Part shown: positions 1 to 10,887 of the stretch, in pieces
Position numbering within the stretch: position 1 is the first letter of the stretch
Layout: each line of letters begins with the position of its first letter
From: Melastoma dodecandrum
Taxonomy: Eukaryota; Streptophyta; Magnoliopsida; Myrtales; Melastomataceae
Length of the DNA: 64,000 nt
Assembly (NCBI GenBank): GCA_029817715.1
Contig: JARUPY010000538.1
Span: forward strand, 4,650,001 to 4,714,000
Reading direction: 5' to 3'
Position numbers and translations under genes: made by a program
Notes under the pieces: generated by a model
Database searches by the model: none
Told to the model about the DNA's origin: nothing
What the model saw: the letters and a program-made list of their open reading frames with translations, nothing else

Positions 1-403
1 GGTCTAATTCAATTTCATGGAGTTCGAAGAAACAAGCCATCGTCACGCTTTCTTCTTATGAGGCTGAATATGTTACGATTACGGCATGTACTTGTCATGC
101 AATTTAGCGAAGGATAATGTTTAAGGATATATGCTTATCATAAAATGAAGCAACCACAATTTTTATCGACAATTAATCTGCTCTAACTTTGACGAGGAAT
201 CATGCTCATTATGATCGAAGTAAACACATTAATACACGCTATTACTTTATTCAAGAGAGTGTTACGAAGAAGAAGATCAAGCTTGAATATGTAAAATATG
301 TCGATCAAGTTGCGATTATTTTTACAAAACCTCTTGGAGTGGATGTTCTCCACATATGGGGATGTTGCTCGGAATCATGAAGAAAGTCAATTTTAAGAGG
401 GAG
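1..403 (+). pseudogene. Ty1/copia RNase H remnant with polypurine tract
   Basis: This is the 3' end of a copia polyprotein. In one frame near the window start it reads WSSKKQAIVTLSSYEAEY, the copia RNase H core. In another frame, at 189-345, it reads the terminal motif KHINTRYYFIQES...VDQVAIIFTKPLG. Copia RNase H normally ends with a DIFTKPL box; here the Asp is replaced by Ile. The two halves lie in different frames and stops follow the Glu-containing motif, so the copy is dead. A purine-rich stretch, AAGAGGGAGT, at about 395-404 fits the polypurine tract that precedes the 3' LTR. The element enters from outside the window on the left. Confidence 0.85.
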
Positions 404-404
404 T

Positions 405-690
405 ATTGAAAAAAATAAAATTGATTTTGGGTAATATGTTAGAATTTTAAATTATGAAGTTAAGTTGTTTTTTAATTGTTAGATTTAAGTTGATAGTTAT
501 TATGATGTACGGTGACTGTAGATATTTTTTAAAATTTGGGCACATGAGTAATCAAATTTTAGTGTTTTAAATATCCTTTGTAATGTTGATTTTAGAACGA
601 TAGTTGAAAGGAGTTTTCCCAAAAAAATATTATATTTTTTGTCTCTTTCTTCGAATGAGTGTCTACCAATTTTTCGGACCAATTGTGGCA
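405..690 (+). repeat. probable 3' LTR fragment of the copia remnant
   Basis: AT-rich DNA directly after the polypurine tract, beginning TGAAAAAAAT, as a copia 3' LTR would. The right end cannot be fixed because chitinase-like sequence begins near 700. No coding potential seen. Confidence 0.4.
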
Positions 691-699
691 AATGCTTGC

Positions 700-1339
700 C
701 AACATTTCCAACATCAATGCCCAGTAGTTCTCAGCTTTCATAGAGGACGTGCAATGGACGAACCCCTTCCGTGGTAACCCTACCGTCCATTGGGGGAGGG
801 TCCGCCAGTTCTGATGACTTTGCCAGAACGGCGAGCCGGTCGAGCCCATGACGTTCGTTCATTCCCTCCTCGATTACCCTGGCGAGGTCGAGCGATTTTC
901 ATGGCCTGGACCTCAACTGGGACTGGGAGTACCCGATTTCCACCATGTTATTAACGGCAGCAGTCTACTACACATCCAGCAACAATGGCGTGGAGGCCCG
1001 ATTTCCACCATGTCTTTCATCTTGGATTAGATTGATATGATGGATTATGACTTCCTCGGACCGGGTTGGTATACTGTCATAAGGGCTACTAGATGCCTTG
1101 TACAGCCAGGGGAACCAAGTGTGCAGGGACAAAATAGTGCGACGCCATGGATTCAGTCCGACATGCCCACACATCGGATGGTCTTAGGCTTTCCCGTCTA
1201 TGGCCATGTGTGAACCATTCAAAACTAAAACGACAATGGGTTCTTATTCCCGACGACTGGGGCCAGTCACATCAGAAGGCTTACCTTATAACAAGACCGT
1301 GGGGTTCAAATCCCAGAATGGTGCGACCGCATGGTATTA
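700..1339 (+). pseudogene. GH18 class V chitinase pseudogene, 5' segment
   Basis: Decayed glycoside hydrolase family 18 chitinase (hydrolysis of chitin, usually apoplastic or vacuolar in plants). Across shifting frames one reads, in order: FSAFIEDVQWTNP; LPSIGGGSASSDDFARTA (the SIGGG strand); FHGLDLNWDWEYP (the DxxDxDWE-like catalytic signature, altered, with the Glu retained); LTAAVYYTSSNNGV; PGWYTV; ATPWIQSDMP; and VLGFPVYGHVWT. There is an in-frame TGA soon after the SIGGG region and at least three frame changes. The segment stops at 1339, where an LTR retrotransposon is inserted; the rest of the domain is at 10138-10310. The N-terminus is missing or unrecognisable. Family assignment is firm; exact edges are not. 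Confidence 0.8.
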
Positions 1340-1480
1340 TGTTGGTGTACTAATAGCACTAAGAGAGGGTGTGAATTAGTGTAATGGCCTTTTTAGATTT
1401 TTTACAACTAATAGAACCCAGCAGCGGAAGGTTAGGTTTTTGTAGGTTACAGAACCATTGTATACAGCCAGTGATTTCAA

Positions 1481-1562
1481 GGCGCTAAGGCGCCACCAAG
1501 GCGAGATGGCCTCTCATCACCCGAGGCGCTAGGCGCTAGGCGAGGCGCTAGGCGCGAGGCTT
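1481..1562. repeat. hAT subterminal GC-rich repeats, left
   Basis: Clustered copies of GGCGC(T)AGGCG-like units next to the terminal inverted repeat. In hAT elements such subterminal motifs are the usual transposase-binding sites. Confidence 0.75.
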
Positions 1563-1738
1563 TAAAGCATCAATGTATAGATAATTGAAATGCAAAATGT
1601 AAATGTCTTCTTAAATCAAAAAGACAATTTCACGTTTTAAAAAACACACAATTCGCATCATCATCCTCAATCCACATAAAAAAGCATCAGCATCCACAAT
1701 CACAATCCACATCAGTTCCAAATTCACGCCATCCGCAT

Positions 1739-4254
1739 CTACATATCAAGCTCGAAATCACCACAATCATCATCATCCAAATCAACATCTTTTTCTAGCA
1801 AATTATCATTGCCAAGTTGTGGTTCATTATCATCTTCAACATCGGAGTCGACTTCATCTCGAAGTATCTTTCGTGAGCTACTTGAAGTAGCTTGTCGCCT
1901 AGTTGTCCGAACTGGTTCATTGACACCCGATGCTCTATCCACCTCTCTCCACGTCAAAGTATCGTCAGGAAAAACCAAGTCATCGCCATGCTCCACTTCA
2001 TCATCCATTTCTCCTAGCATCCACTCATTACTCTCATCAATTTCATCCAAAGTAAGTGGATCTATAACATCGGCAGCATCGTAGCGAGCTTTAGCTTCTG
2101 ATTATACTTGACATAAACCAAATCAAGCAATCTTTCATGTTCAAGTCGATTCCTCTTCTTTGTATGAATCTACAAAAAAGAAAAATGTAAATGTACCAAA
2201 TGATAATAAGAATAAGCAATACAACACTTCAGTAAGAGAGGTATACATGCTCAAATGTGCTCCAGTTGCGCTCACAGCCGCTTGAACTGCAAGTCAAACT
2301 TAGAATTTTGACCGCAAGACGTTGTAGATTCGGAGTATTATCTCCAAACATTTCCCATCATTCCGCTATCATTCAAATATGTAATTTGTCATTGAATGTA
2401 ACACTTAATTATGAATTTTGAGAATGGTCAAAGAAAAAGTACCTGGTGATCTCAATTTTCTTGCTCGATTGACTAGAGCCGTACCAAATTTCCCTCCAGA
2501 TCGCATGTAAAATGCAAGTTCATTAAGGATCTTATCCTGATGCTCGATAGTTGGAGAGAACTTCTCGATAAAAGCATACAAACCATCTGTTACTTCAGAA
2601 TATGTTTCCAAATTGGAAATCTTCTCAAAGTATGCCGGATTTAAATAATTTGCAGCGGCATGTAAGGGCCGATGCAGCTGACAATTCCATCGATCGTTAA
2701 TGATCTTGAACACGGTTGCATATTTGTCCTCTTTATTGTTAAAAGACTTATGGATGGTCTCTTTAGCCCTATCCATCGCCTCATATAAATACCCCATCGC
2801 TGGCTTCTTCTCGTTATCCACAATACGAAGAACGGATACTAATGGACCCATAACCTTCAATGCGTACATAACCTGGTCCCAAAATGATTGCCTCAATACA
2901 ATCTGAAGCGCCCTTTTTCCTTTCGCCGTGGTCGACAATTTGTCAGCTTCTCATTCGGGGGATCCGAACATTCTCCTCAACTTATTCTTCAAGATATGAA
3001 GCCTCTGCAAAGTGAGGAAGGCCGTCGCGAATCTTGTAATACCATATCTGAGCAACTCTTTATTCTCCGTATAAGTTCTCATGGTACTCAAAACACTACC
3101 ATGATTATAGATAAATCCAACAAGTAAGATGGCATTTTGGACAGTTTGCTTCACATTCGGGAGCTTGCCGATATCTTCAAGCATCAAGTCGATGCAATGA
3201 GCCGCACAAGGCGTCCAATACAAGTGTCGTCTCTTTGCCATCAGTAATTTTCCTGGTTTGAGACAAGTTGTTAAGAATTTACTCATTAGTATTATGAATT
3301 GATAAAAAAGAATCATAACCTTTTTTAAAGAAAATAAAATCTTACCGGCCAATACATATTGCTTCCATTATCCGTGATGACTTGCATGACATTTTGCTCT
3401 CCAATTTCCTCCACAAAGCTATCTCGCAGTTCAAATAACTTTTCGCCTGTTTTAGAATAATCGGAAGCATCAACCGACTTGATAAACATCGTCCCCTTCA
3501 CACCACTCACAAGAAAGTTAATTAGACATCGCTGCTTTCTATCAGTCCAACCATCTGACATTATAGAGCACCCATATCGAGACCAACTATCAACATGATC
3601 TTTCATCATCTCTTTCGTAAAGTCAACCTCCTTCTTCAGGAGAGGTACTCGCATCTCATGATAGCTTGGGGGCTTCAAATTTGGACCGTATCTGCCAATC
3701 CCATCCACCATCTCCTCGAAGCTCTTTAATTTGACGGTACTCAAAGAAATACCAGCCTGATAAAACCATCGGGCAATGAGTTGAATGGTCCTCGAACGAG
3801 CTTCTTTATCAATGGCATCAACTACACTCGTCTGCTTTGCCTTTCCCTTTTCCATTAAGAAGACATCCATAGGACCCTTACCCTTCAATCGTTTTCGAAC
3901 TCCATCTTCAAATACCGAATCACCTTCTTGCGCAACATCATCGCCAATAACCACATCAGGAAAACTCATGGAAATTGAATCATTTGAAGAAATACCACAA
4001 CTTGCTGTTTTTGAGCCTTTTGATGTTGTCAACTGAGTAAGAAGCTCCTCTTTCACATATTTGGGGCATTTGCGACATGCCTTTGCATTTTTAAATTTCC
4101 CAGCTTGATGTTGCTTCGCTCGGTGTATTTCCCCTTTTGATTTGTAACCACAAAACTTACATGTCACGGTATTAGGATCTGTTGGATCTTCAAGATAATT
4201 ATACTTCCACCCAATATCACGTTTCGAACCTTTATTATCAGAAGCATCAGCCAT
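1739..4254 (-). pseudogene. hAT transposase, broken
   Basis: Plant hAT transposase read from 4254 leftward. Order: BED zinc finger (TCKFCGYKS...HQAG), DUF659 core (MSDGWTDRKQRCLINFLV, VITDNGSN), the WTPCAAHCIDLMLEDIGKL block, an alpha-helical region (KPAMGYLYEAMDRAK), the hATC dimerisation block around 2140-2340 (NLQRLAVKILSLTCSSSGCE, NRLEHERLLDLVYVKYN), and an acidic C-terminal tail. Two introns are inferred: about 3275-3347, and one entering near 2450. Lesions: a one-base frameshift beside the first donor (about 3353); TGA at 2951-2953 and at 2358-2360, both where family members carry Trp; and a frameshift near 2088-2092. Both Trp-to-stop changes are G-to-A. The protein is not functional as read. 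Confidence 0.88.
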
Positions 4255-4719
4255 TCTGTATGATCAAATCAAACATGATTACAAATTTTGTATGATCAAA
4301 CATAATTACAAATTCATTTCATCCAAGAGATGAAAGGGGCAGAAAAGAGCTATTCCAAACTAGAATTACTACAATCCCTCTTAGGCCTTGACTCTTCTGA
4401 CTCTACAATATGAGAAAGCCATCTGTTGTAGAATAAAACCAGAATTTCGGATGAAATCCGGATAAATCCCAACCCAATACCTATTCAGTACCTATTTTGG
4501 AAACTGAACTCTCGCGTAGGAAGAAGGGTTATACCTCTTCGCCGCAGGCACAGGGGGAAGGACGTTGGCCGGACGCACAGGAGGAAGGAAGGAGGCCGGA
4601 CGCGCAAAGGAACGGCGAGGGCGGCCGGACGGGCAGGAGGAACGGACAGACAGACACGCAGGAGAAAGGGCAAAGAGGGGACGAATAGACACACGACAAA
4701 AGGTAGGTTTTATGGCTGG

Positions 4720-4874
4720 GGGCGCCCTAACGCCTTATTGGCGTCTTGTCGCCTTGGTGCCTTGAGTCGGGCGCTCGCCTAGGCAGCGCCTAGTCCGTAT
4801 CGCCCGCCCGAAGCAAAAATGGGCGAGGTTGCCTCGCCTCGCCTCGTCCTAGTGCCTAGGCGCTCAAGGCGTCA
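4720..4874. repeat. hAT subterminal GC-rich repeats, right
   Basis: Mirror-image cluster of CGCCTAGGCGC/GCCTCGCC-like repeats inside the right terminal inverted repeat. Confidence 0.75.
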
Positions 4875-4898
4875 CGCCTTGAAATCACTGTATACAGC

Positions 4899-6040
4899 AA
4901 ATCCCGAAGTAAACTATTTAATTAGCGAACGGCCAACCGAAGCCTGATCTAGAATGTGACTCTGTAGTCATGAGAAAGTTTCTGTAATAACAGAAGGTTG
5001 ATGCTTCTATGATCAAGGCTCTACAAACCCGACCACCCCGAGTGTGATCAACGAGGTCTACTCCAAGATCTGAAAGATACTTGTAGTAGCAGAAGGTTGT
5101 CACATAACCTTGTAGGTTTCTTCACTACCAAGGACGATCTGCGAGAGTAAGATCAATGAAAACAACTCCAAAACTTGATTGGTTGATGTAGTGTTAGATG
5201 TTTGATGCAGAACCTTTGGAGTGTCTGTTAATTTGCTTTTCTGTTTAGGTTTTCGCTGAATGTTCAGTGAGATAACCGTTTGCACATAAAGTAAATGAGA
5301 TACAGAAGATTTATAGTGGTTCGACAATTGCCTACGTCCACTCATTACCCTTATAGAATGGAATTCACTATTGAACACTTATAGCGAATACAAGACTGAC
5401 AAAAGATATAAAACACCCCTGCATAAGTTATTGCAGATAGCCCTTCCGCTTTTCCACAAAGGATGTACTAGCATAAGGTACTATGACACTCATGTAGTAT
5501 AGAAGATGATGTAGATAGCCCTTCGGCTTTTCTACTCACAGAAATCCGATGGGTTGTGATCAATAAGCCTTTGGGTCGTGCACAGATATCTGTGACTAAC
5601 TCCATAAACTATCTAGTTGAGGTTCTACACTGAGGACAATGACTAACTCCACAATCCCTATGGTTGGGGTTTTGTAGAACGTGGCAGCTCCACGCAAGCA
5701 AGTAGCGGCCTTTCGCAGGTAGACAACCCCTCTGTCCAAGGATGGATTTTCCCTCAGGCGGTTCTACAACCTGCTTGGCTCCTCACCAAGGCTTTCTCGA
5801 TGCTTGGCTCTTCACCAAGACTTCGAGAAGCAGATCGCACCCGTGGGGCTTCTCCAAAGCCTGCAACAGGTACTTTCCTTCTGCAGAAACAAAAGTGTCA
5901 ATGCCTCACTATGAATCTCCCGGACGCGGCCCTTCTTCTGCTCACTAACATGGCATGTATACACCCCGAGTTTTCCCTAAGCTTGATGCACGTCCGCCAC
6001 GCCACAGTACAGCCGGATCCTTCGCGACCGCACTCAAGCC
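4899..6040 (-). repeat. outer half of the left LTR, beyond the truncated copy
   Basis: This part of the left LTR has no counterpart in the right LTR, which is truncated. It resembles the solo LTR at 60 kb in scattered blocks: the TATAGTGGTTC region near 5310, and AACAGAAGGTT-type repeats near 4990 and 5090. No genes. Confidence 0.6.
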
Positions 6041-7779
6041 CTGCATAGCTTACACCTTGGACACCTGCTTTCTACACACACGAGCAAACCAGTTACAAAA
6101 CAATTTATATCATTACCTCACCAGATTTCTCCAGACGCGACCTTCTTCTGCTCAATGCCCTGGCATGTATACATATCGACTTCTCCCTAAACCTAATGCA
6201 CGTCAACCACGTCACAGTGCAACCAGATCCTTCGCAGCCTCACGCACGTCCGGTCTAGCTTGTACCCTGATCACCAGCCTTCTACAACCGAATGTTCAAC
6301 CCCACAGAGAACGAAAAATCACAAGTCTCTCAGGCTACAATGTCGTCTATACTCACTCTACACGTCCACTACACACTAAACTAATTAACACGTATCCTAT
6401 TTTATACAAAATAGAAAAACATATTTACAGAACGTAGAGTAGCTGACGGAAGTCTTTGCTAAACAAGGAAACAAAATGTCTGCCAAATAAAACGTTTCCC
6501 CCACTGGGAGAGATGTTCCATATCACTTAAAGATCAATCATGTCATCTGGTCATGATTGTGTTCACAATCCTTAGAGATAGGGCTTGCAGAAAATTCAGA
6601 CAGATAAAATTTGTGAGGCTTCTGTAAATAGAAATAAAATAATCTTCGTTTTCATAATTGGCTGGCAGACCTCATGGATAGTTCTTTGCCATGATTCATA
6701 ACAAATCTGGACGTGTTTAGATGTAAGAGAAAGGATTAATCGACCGTTAGATAGTTCCAGATCAATCAATCTGCAGGACATTGCATCGGTGCTTTCCATA
6801 TATAGAGTGATTTGTTCCCTTAAAGAGAATAGATCAAGTCGCATGGAAAAGAATCATAACCAAATGATTTAAAACCATTTTAATTAACATAAAATATCAT
6901 ATGAATATATTTAAATAATCAGATGATTAATTAAATAGTTTATGGTAATCATAAAAAGCTTATCTTTTGTATGACATCATCAAATCCATACTAACAATCT
7001 CCCATTTTTTTATGATGACAAAACTATCTATCATCGAGGGAAATATTTTACAGAGAAACTCCCCCTAACTCCTTCTGGATGAGTGCGTGTATGAATCTCG
7101 CTTACGTATACAGAGCTAGAAGCTTCTGCAAGATGTAGAACATAAGAGCTTCTGCGATGAGCATATTAGCTTTGAAAATTTTGCAATGAAACTCCCCCTA
7201 ACTCCGTATGATTGAGTGCTGGTATGAATCTTTCATATGATCACAGAGCTAAAAGCTTCTGTAAATTTGCAGCGCATGACAACTTCTGCGTGGTACAAAA
7301 CGCAAGGCTTCTGTGTCTAACCTGATAATTCCTGGCAAGAACTCAATAACTACACTCCCTGCAAAATGGATGAAGTCTCCTTTGACATTCCCTAGCAATG
7401 TTAGAGACATGCAGCAACACCTGTGGAAGGTTGTTGAAAGCAGTGCAAAAACAGGCTTTTACACCCATAAACCACAGAAATATTTCCTACAAAAACACAG
7501 TGTAAAGTTTATCTGTTTCAAACATCCATATTACTCCCCCTTTTAACATATCGAAAAAGAAAAAACTAGAAGGTAGATGATGAAACGATATCAAAATCAT
7601 AGTGGAAGAAAGTTTCAACACTTTCTGTCATTAAACCATTGAAAACAAAAAACAGTATGGCGTACGAGAGGGTATGCCCGTAGAGGGTCATTTATTGAAA
7701 ACATAAAAACAGAGTTTTTCAAAAAGTTTTCAACAATAATGCCCTTCAGATATTAGCAAAACCATCCGATTTCTCATGA

Positions 7780-9190
7780 AAAAAACTTGTCCAGGCCCTC
7801 CAGTTGGCGTATAGCATCCATGACCAGCCTCTGCAGCACTCGGATGTAGCTCCTTGGAGCAACTTGGAGCTGCAGCTCCTTGAGAATAGAGGGCAGGGTG
7901 GAAGTGGCAAAAGCCTCAACAGCTAGTGGAGCACAACCTTTCTGGCTTACAAGGGGTCCCTTGGCATGTTTCTTGCCTTTGGCAGTAGCAGCCGCAACAG
8001 ATGGAGTTTTCTTTTGGAGAGTCTCATAGTGTTGCGCTTTCGTGAGTCAGCCTTCTGCTGTCTTCACATACTGCATGCTATTGATGATGTTGGCATCGAA
8101 GTTGCCAACTTTCCACTTGTCCTGCTCAGAAGCTGGAATAGGGTCAATGCCGTGCATCTATAGAAGGCCAACAATCACTTGGCCGTAGGGCAGGCACTTT
8201 TCTCTCCTTGAGAAGCTCCACTCCATGTGCTCAAAGATCAGGGCACCAAGGCTTAAAGGAATTCCCTCCAGGATATACTATGACTTTGGCATCCGCATGC
8301 ATGATGGTGTCGATGCTTCCAGCACGAGGCAGAAGACTGAAAAGAACAGCGCGGTGCAGAACCCTAAGGTGAAGTTCCAACCGAGTGGACTCCATGTAAT
8401 TTTTTAGGGATACCTTCTGCCCAACAATGATGCTAAAAGCCTCATTTTTTTCAAAGTCTTGCATCTCAGCAGTGGATTCATAACCATACAAGTTGCAGAC
8501 ATCAAGAGCAGAGTACACAAGGGTAACTCCGTTAACAGAAGTACGGATGAACTTGATAGAATGTCCATCGCTGTAGAAGTTGAGATTGGAGTAGAACTCT
8601 AGAACCTTTACTACAGATACTTCAGCATAGGACTCGCAGAAGGTTTTCAAGCCTAATGTCTCAAACATAGGAACTATGTCTAGCATATTAGCAAAAAACC
8701 AAGCAAAGTCTACTCGCTTACTTGCAGTCAATTGGTGGTCGGAGATGTCGACTGTGGACAAATCGCCATCAGTTTCCTCTGGCTAACGAAAGCAGAAGGT
8801 GTTGGGGTAAAGGTAACATGTCCCTTAGGTCTTTTCACGAGCAGTTTAGTCATGGACTTGGAGACCATTTCAACATCCTTTCGCTTGAACCTGGTCCAGG
8901 ATGACCCACCTGACGTTGTGGCTGCAGAAAGTAGCTTAAGGCCTTCATATTTTTCAATCTTAGGCACTTTAAGAGAAGCAGAAAACACACATTTTTGCTT
9001 CGGATCTGGAGAGATCGTCTACTTTGGTGGAGGCAAAATTGTGATTAGCTCTGCAATTCTCGACAATATCCTCATCATCTGGAACTTTTGGTCCTTCATA
9101 TTTGGAGAAAGCAGGTTTGTCGACCACACCCTCTTTAGAGACATGTCTCTTCAGCAGATGGTTCTCCTTATGTAGGGAACTCGTCAACAT
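7780..9190 (-). pseudogene. putative plant transposon protein of the LTR element
   Basis: Read from 9190 leftward, this resembles the 'putative plant transposon protein' domain carried by many plant retroelements. The best block is 8231-8761: VVKVLEFYSNLNFYS, IKFIRTSVNGVTLVYSALDV, LHRAVLFSLLPRAGSIDTIM. It continues below 8230 in a shifted frame (AKWLLAFYRC, MHGIDPIPASEQDKWKVGNF, SMQYVKTAEG). Upstream pieces (8728-9190) are charged and low-complexity. Frame changes and stops separate the pieces. The function of this family is unknown; it is not a reverse transcriptase. Confidence 0.65.
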
Positions 9191-9225
9191 CCAGAACCTT
9201 TTCCATAACGGCTTCTGGAGTTACC

Positions 9226-10137
9226 TGCACATGCCCTGCACAGTTTACACCCCGGACACTTGCTTTCTGCATATACGAGCAAACCAGTTACAAAACAATT
9301 TATATCAGTACCTTACTAGATTCCTCAAGACGCGGCCCTTCTTCTGCTCAATGTCCCGGCATGTATACACCCCAAAGAGAATGAAAACTCACAAGTCTCT
9401 TAGGTTACAATATCATATACACTCACTCTACACGTCCACTACACATTAAACTAACAAACATGTATCATATTTCATACAAAATAGAAAAACATATTTACAT
9501 AAGGTATAGTAGCTGACGAAAGTCTCTGTAAAATAAGAAAACAAAATGTTAGCCAACTAAAACGTTTTCCCAATTGGGAGAGATGCTCTGTATTACTTAA
9601 AGATTAATCATCCCATCTGATCATGATTATGTTCACTATCATAAGAGATAGGGCTTGCGGAAGATTCAGACTGATAAGATCCGTCAGGCTTCTGTAAATG
9701 GAAATCAGATAATCCTGGTTTCCATAATTAGTTGGCAGACCTTCTTATACAAACATGTGTGGGGTGCGTCTATATTCAGATGGATTGTCCTTTATCATGA
9801 TTCATAAAGAATTTGGACGTGTTTAGATTCAAGAGAAAGGATTAATTGACCGTTGGATAGTTTTAGATCAATCTGCAGGACATTGCATCGGTGCTTTCCA
9901 TAGAATAGATCAACTCAGGAAATGAATCGTAACCAAAATGATTTAAAACCATTTTAATTAACATAAAATATCAAATGAATATATTTAAATAATCAGATGA
10001 TTAATTAAATAATTTGTGGTAATGATAAGGTGACAGAAGGTACGAAACATACGTCTCCTTCTACAAAGTAGTAGAAGCTTACCTTCTACTTAGTAAAAGC
10101 TTACCTTATATATGGCATCATCAAAACCATACTAACG
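9226..10137 (-). repeat. 5' LTR (right copy), inner side deleted
   Basis: About 0.9 kb similar to 6040-6996, ending CTAACG at 10137 (the left copy has CTAACA). The region that should hold the rest of the LTR, the primer-binding site and the start of the internal region is missing; element coding sequence abuts near 9200-9226. Several indels relative to the left LTR point to an old insertion. Confidence 0.75.
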
Positions 10138-10310
10138 TATTACTCGACCTACGTAACCAACTACTGCTGCTACTCAGGGACATCATGGATCGGGTACGAA
10201 GACGCAGAAAGCATATCCACCAAGGTCAGCTACGCTGAGGGAAAGGAGATGCTGGGTTTCTGTGCACGTCGGGGCGGATAACAACTGGACTCTTTCTCGT
10301 CTAGGTACAA
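10138..10310 (+). pseudogene. GH18 class V chitinase pseudogene, 3' segment
   Basis: Continuation of the chitinase after the retrotransposon: YYSTYVTNYC, then YSGTSWIGYEDAESISTKVS and YAEGKEMLGF, the conserved C-terminal (beta/alpha)8 strands of class V chitinases. A TAA follows CARRGG where the family has a HVGADDNW-type motif, and QLDSFS follows the stop. It joins the segment ending at 1339 in frame once the element is removed. Confidence 0.82.
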
Positions 10311-10887
10311 AATGTCTTTAATCAAAAGTTTTGATTCCTCCCTCTACCCGATACTACTCCATTCGAGAATTTACCTTTTTCTTGGTGCAGCATCGACCGC
10401 GTGTAATTCTTGATGCGTGACATGTTGCAACGTGGATAATCTCTATTGGTGGTCCAAGGAGTTTCGACAGTACCAATGAGATTCCTTTTCTTACAACCTC
10501 GTACAAACCAGAAATAACTGAAGTCGATTAACCAAAAACCAGAAAAACAGCAATAATTCCCACCAAATCCCAGAAAGCAACGACAGGCCACACAGAGACG
10601 GGTGATCAGACACATAACACACACAAACACCCACACAAATCACAACGCCATCTTATTTAGTAAAAACCCAAGAAAATCCTTCCCCAACCACTGCTCCACC
10701 GAAATGTTAGTCTGTATAAGTAGGAACAATAATGACAATCCTTCATCATATCCTTCTCCGTTTGAGTTACTGTGTTTTTCCTTTTCTTTTGCCTGGTCTC
10801 TGGGCCTTATGAGCTGATCACAAGGCCTGGAGAGAAACAAGACAACGGGGGGTAGGGGGAGGAGAATTTTGTCTAGTTGTTACGATC
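10311..10887 (+). other. upstream region of the H+-ATPase pseudogene
   Basis: Non-coding stretch between the chitinase remnant and the H+-ATPase start codon. A CA-rich patch (10610-10640) and a pyrimidine-rich leader (10740-10800) are visible. No convincing TATA box or RNA gene. Confidence 0.4.

Larger units (their letters stand above)
1469..4890 (-). mobile_element. hAT transposon with perfect ends
   Basis: A 3422-bp element with perfect 16-bp terminal inverted repeats: CAGTGATTTCAAGGCG at 1469-1484 and its reverse complement at 4875-4890. It is flanked by an exact 8-bp duplication, TATACAGC, at 1461-1468 and 4891-4898, the size expected for hAT. Both subterminal regions are packed with GGCGCTAGGCG-like repeats. 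A BED/DUF659/hATC transposase lies on the minus strand but is mutated. It is inserted in the left LTR of the surrounding retrotransposon, so it is the youngest layer of the nest. Confidence 0.95.
1340..6996 (-). repeat. 3' LTR (left copy), split by a hAT insertion
   Basis: Starts TGTTGG at 1340 and ends ACTAACA at 6996. Net length is about 2.2 kb after removing the 3.4-kb hAT element and one target duplication. It matches the right copy over roughly 6040-6996 versus 9226-10137, with indels. Its outer part matches the solo LTR at 60051-62143, for example the shared GTGAATTAGTG, GCAGCGGAAG and TATAGTGGTTC stretches. Confidence 0.8.
1340..10137 (-). mobile_element. non-autonomous LTR retrotransposon inserted in the chitinase pseudogene
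   Basis: An element on the minus strand with short inverted ends: TGTTGGTGTACTA at 1340 and TACTAAC[A/G] at the right end. It is flanked by a 5-bp duplication, TATTA, at 1335-1339 and 10138-10142. Removing it and one TATTA restores a continuous chitinase reading frame (ATAWYYSTYVTNYC). The left LTR is followed inward by an A-rich purine tract (complement of 6997-7015), typical of copia 3' ends on the minus strand. The inside codes only for a plant transposon protein; no reverse transcriptase or integrase is visible. The right LTR is truncated on its inner side and no primer-binding site is found. A hAT element sits in the left LTR. Confidence 0.85.

Noticed and set aside
1296..1325. GTGGGGTTCAAATCCCAG looks like a tRNA T-arm / B box, suggesting a tRNA or SINE
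   Set aside because: No matching A box or acceptor stem; the sequence translates in frame as chitinase (FKSQNGATAW) and continues into the 3' chitinase segment.
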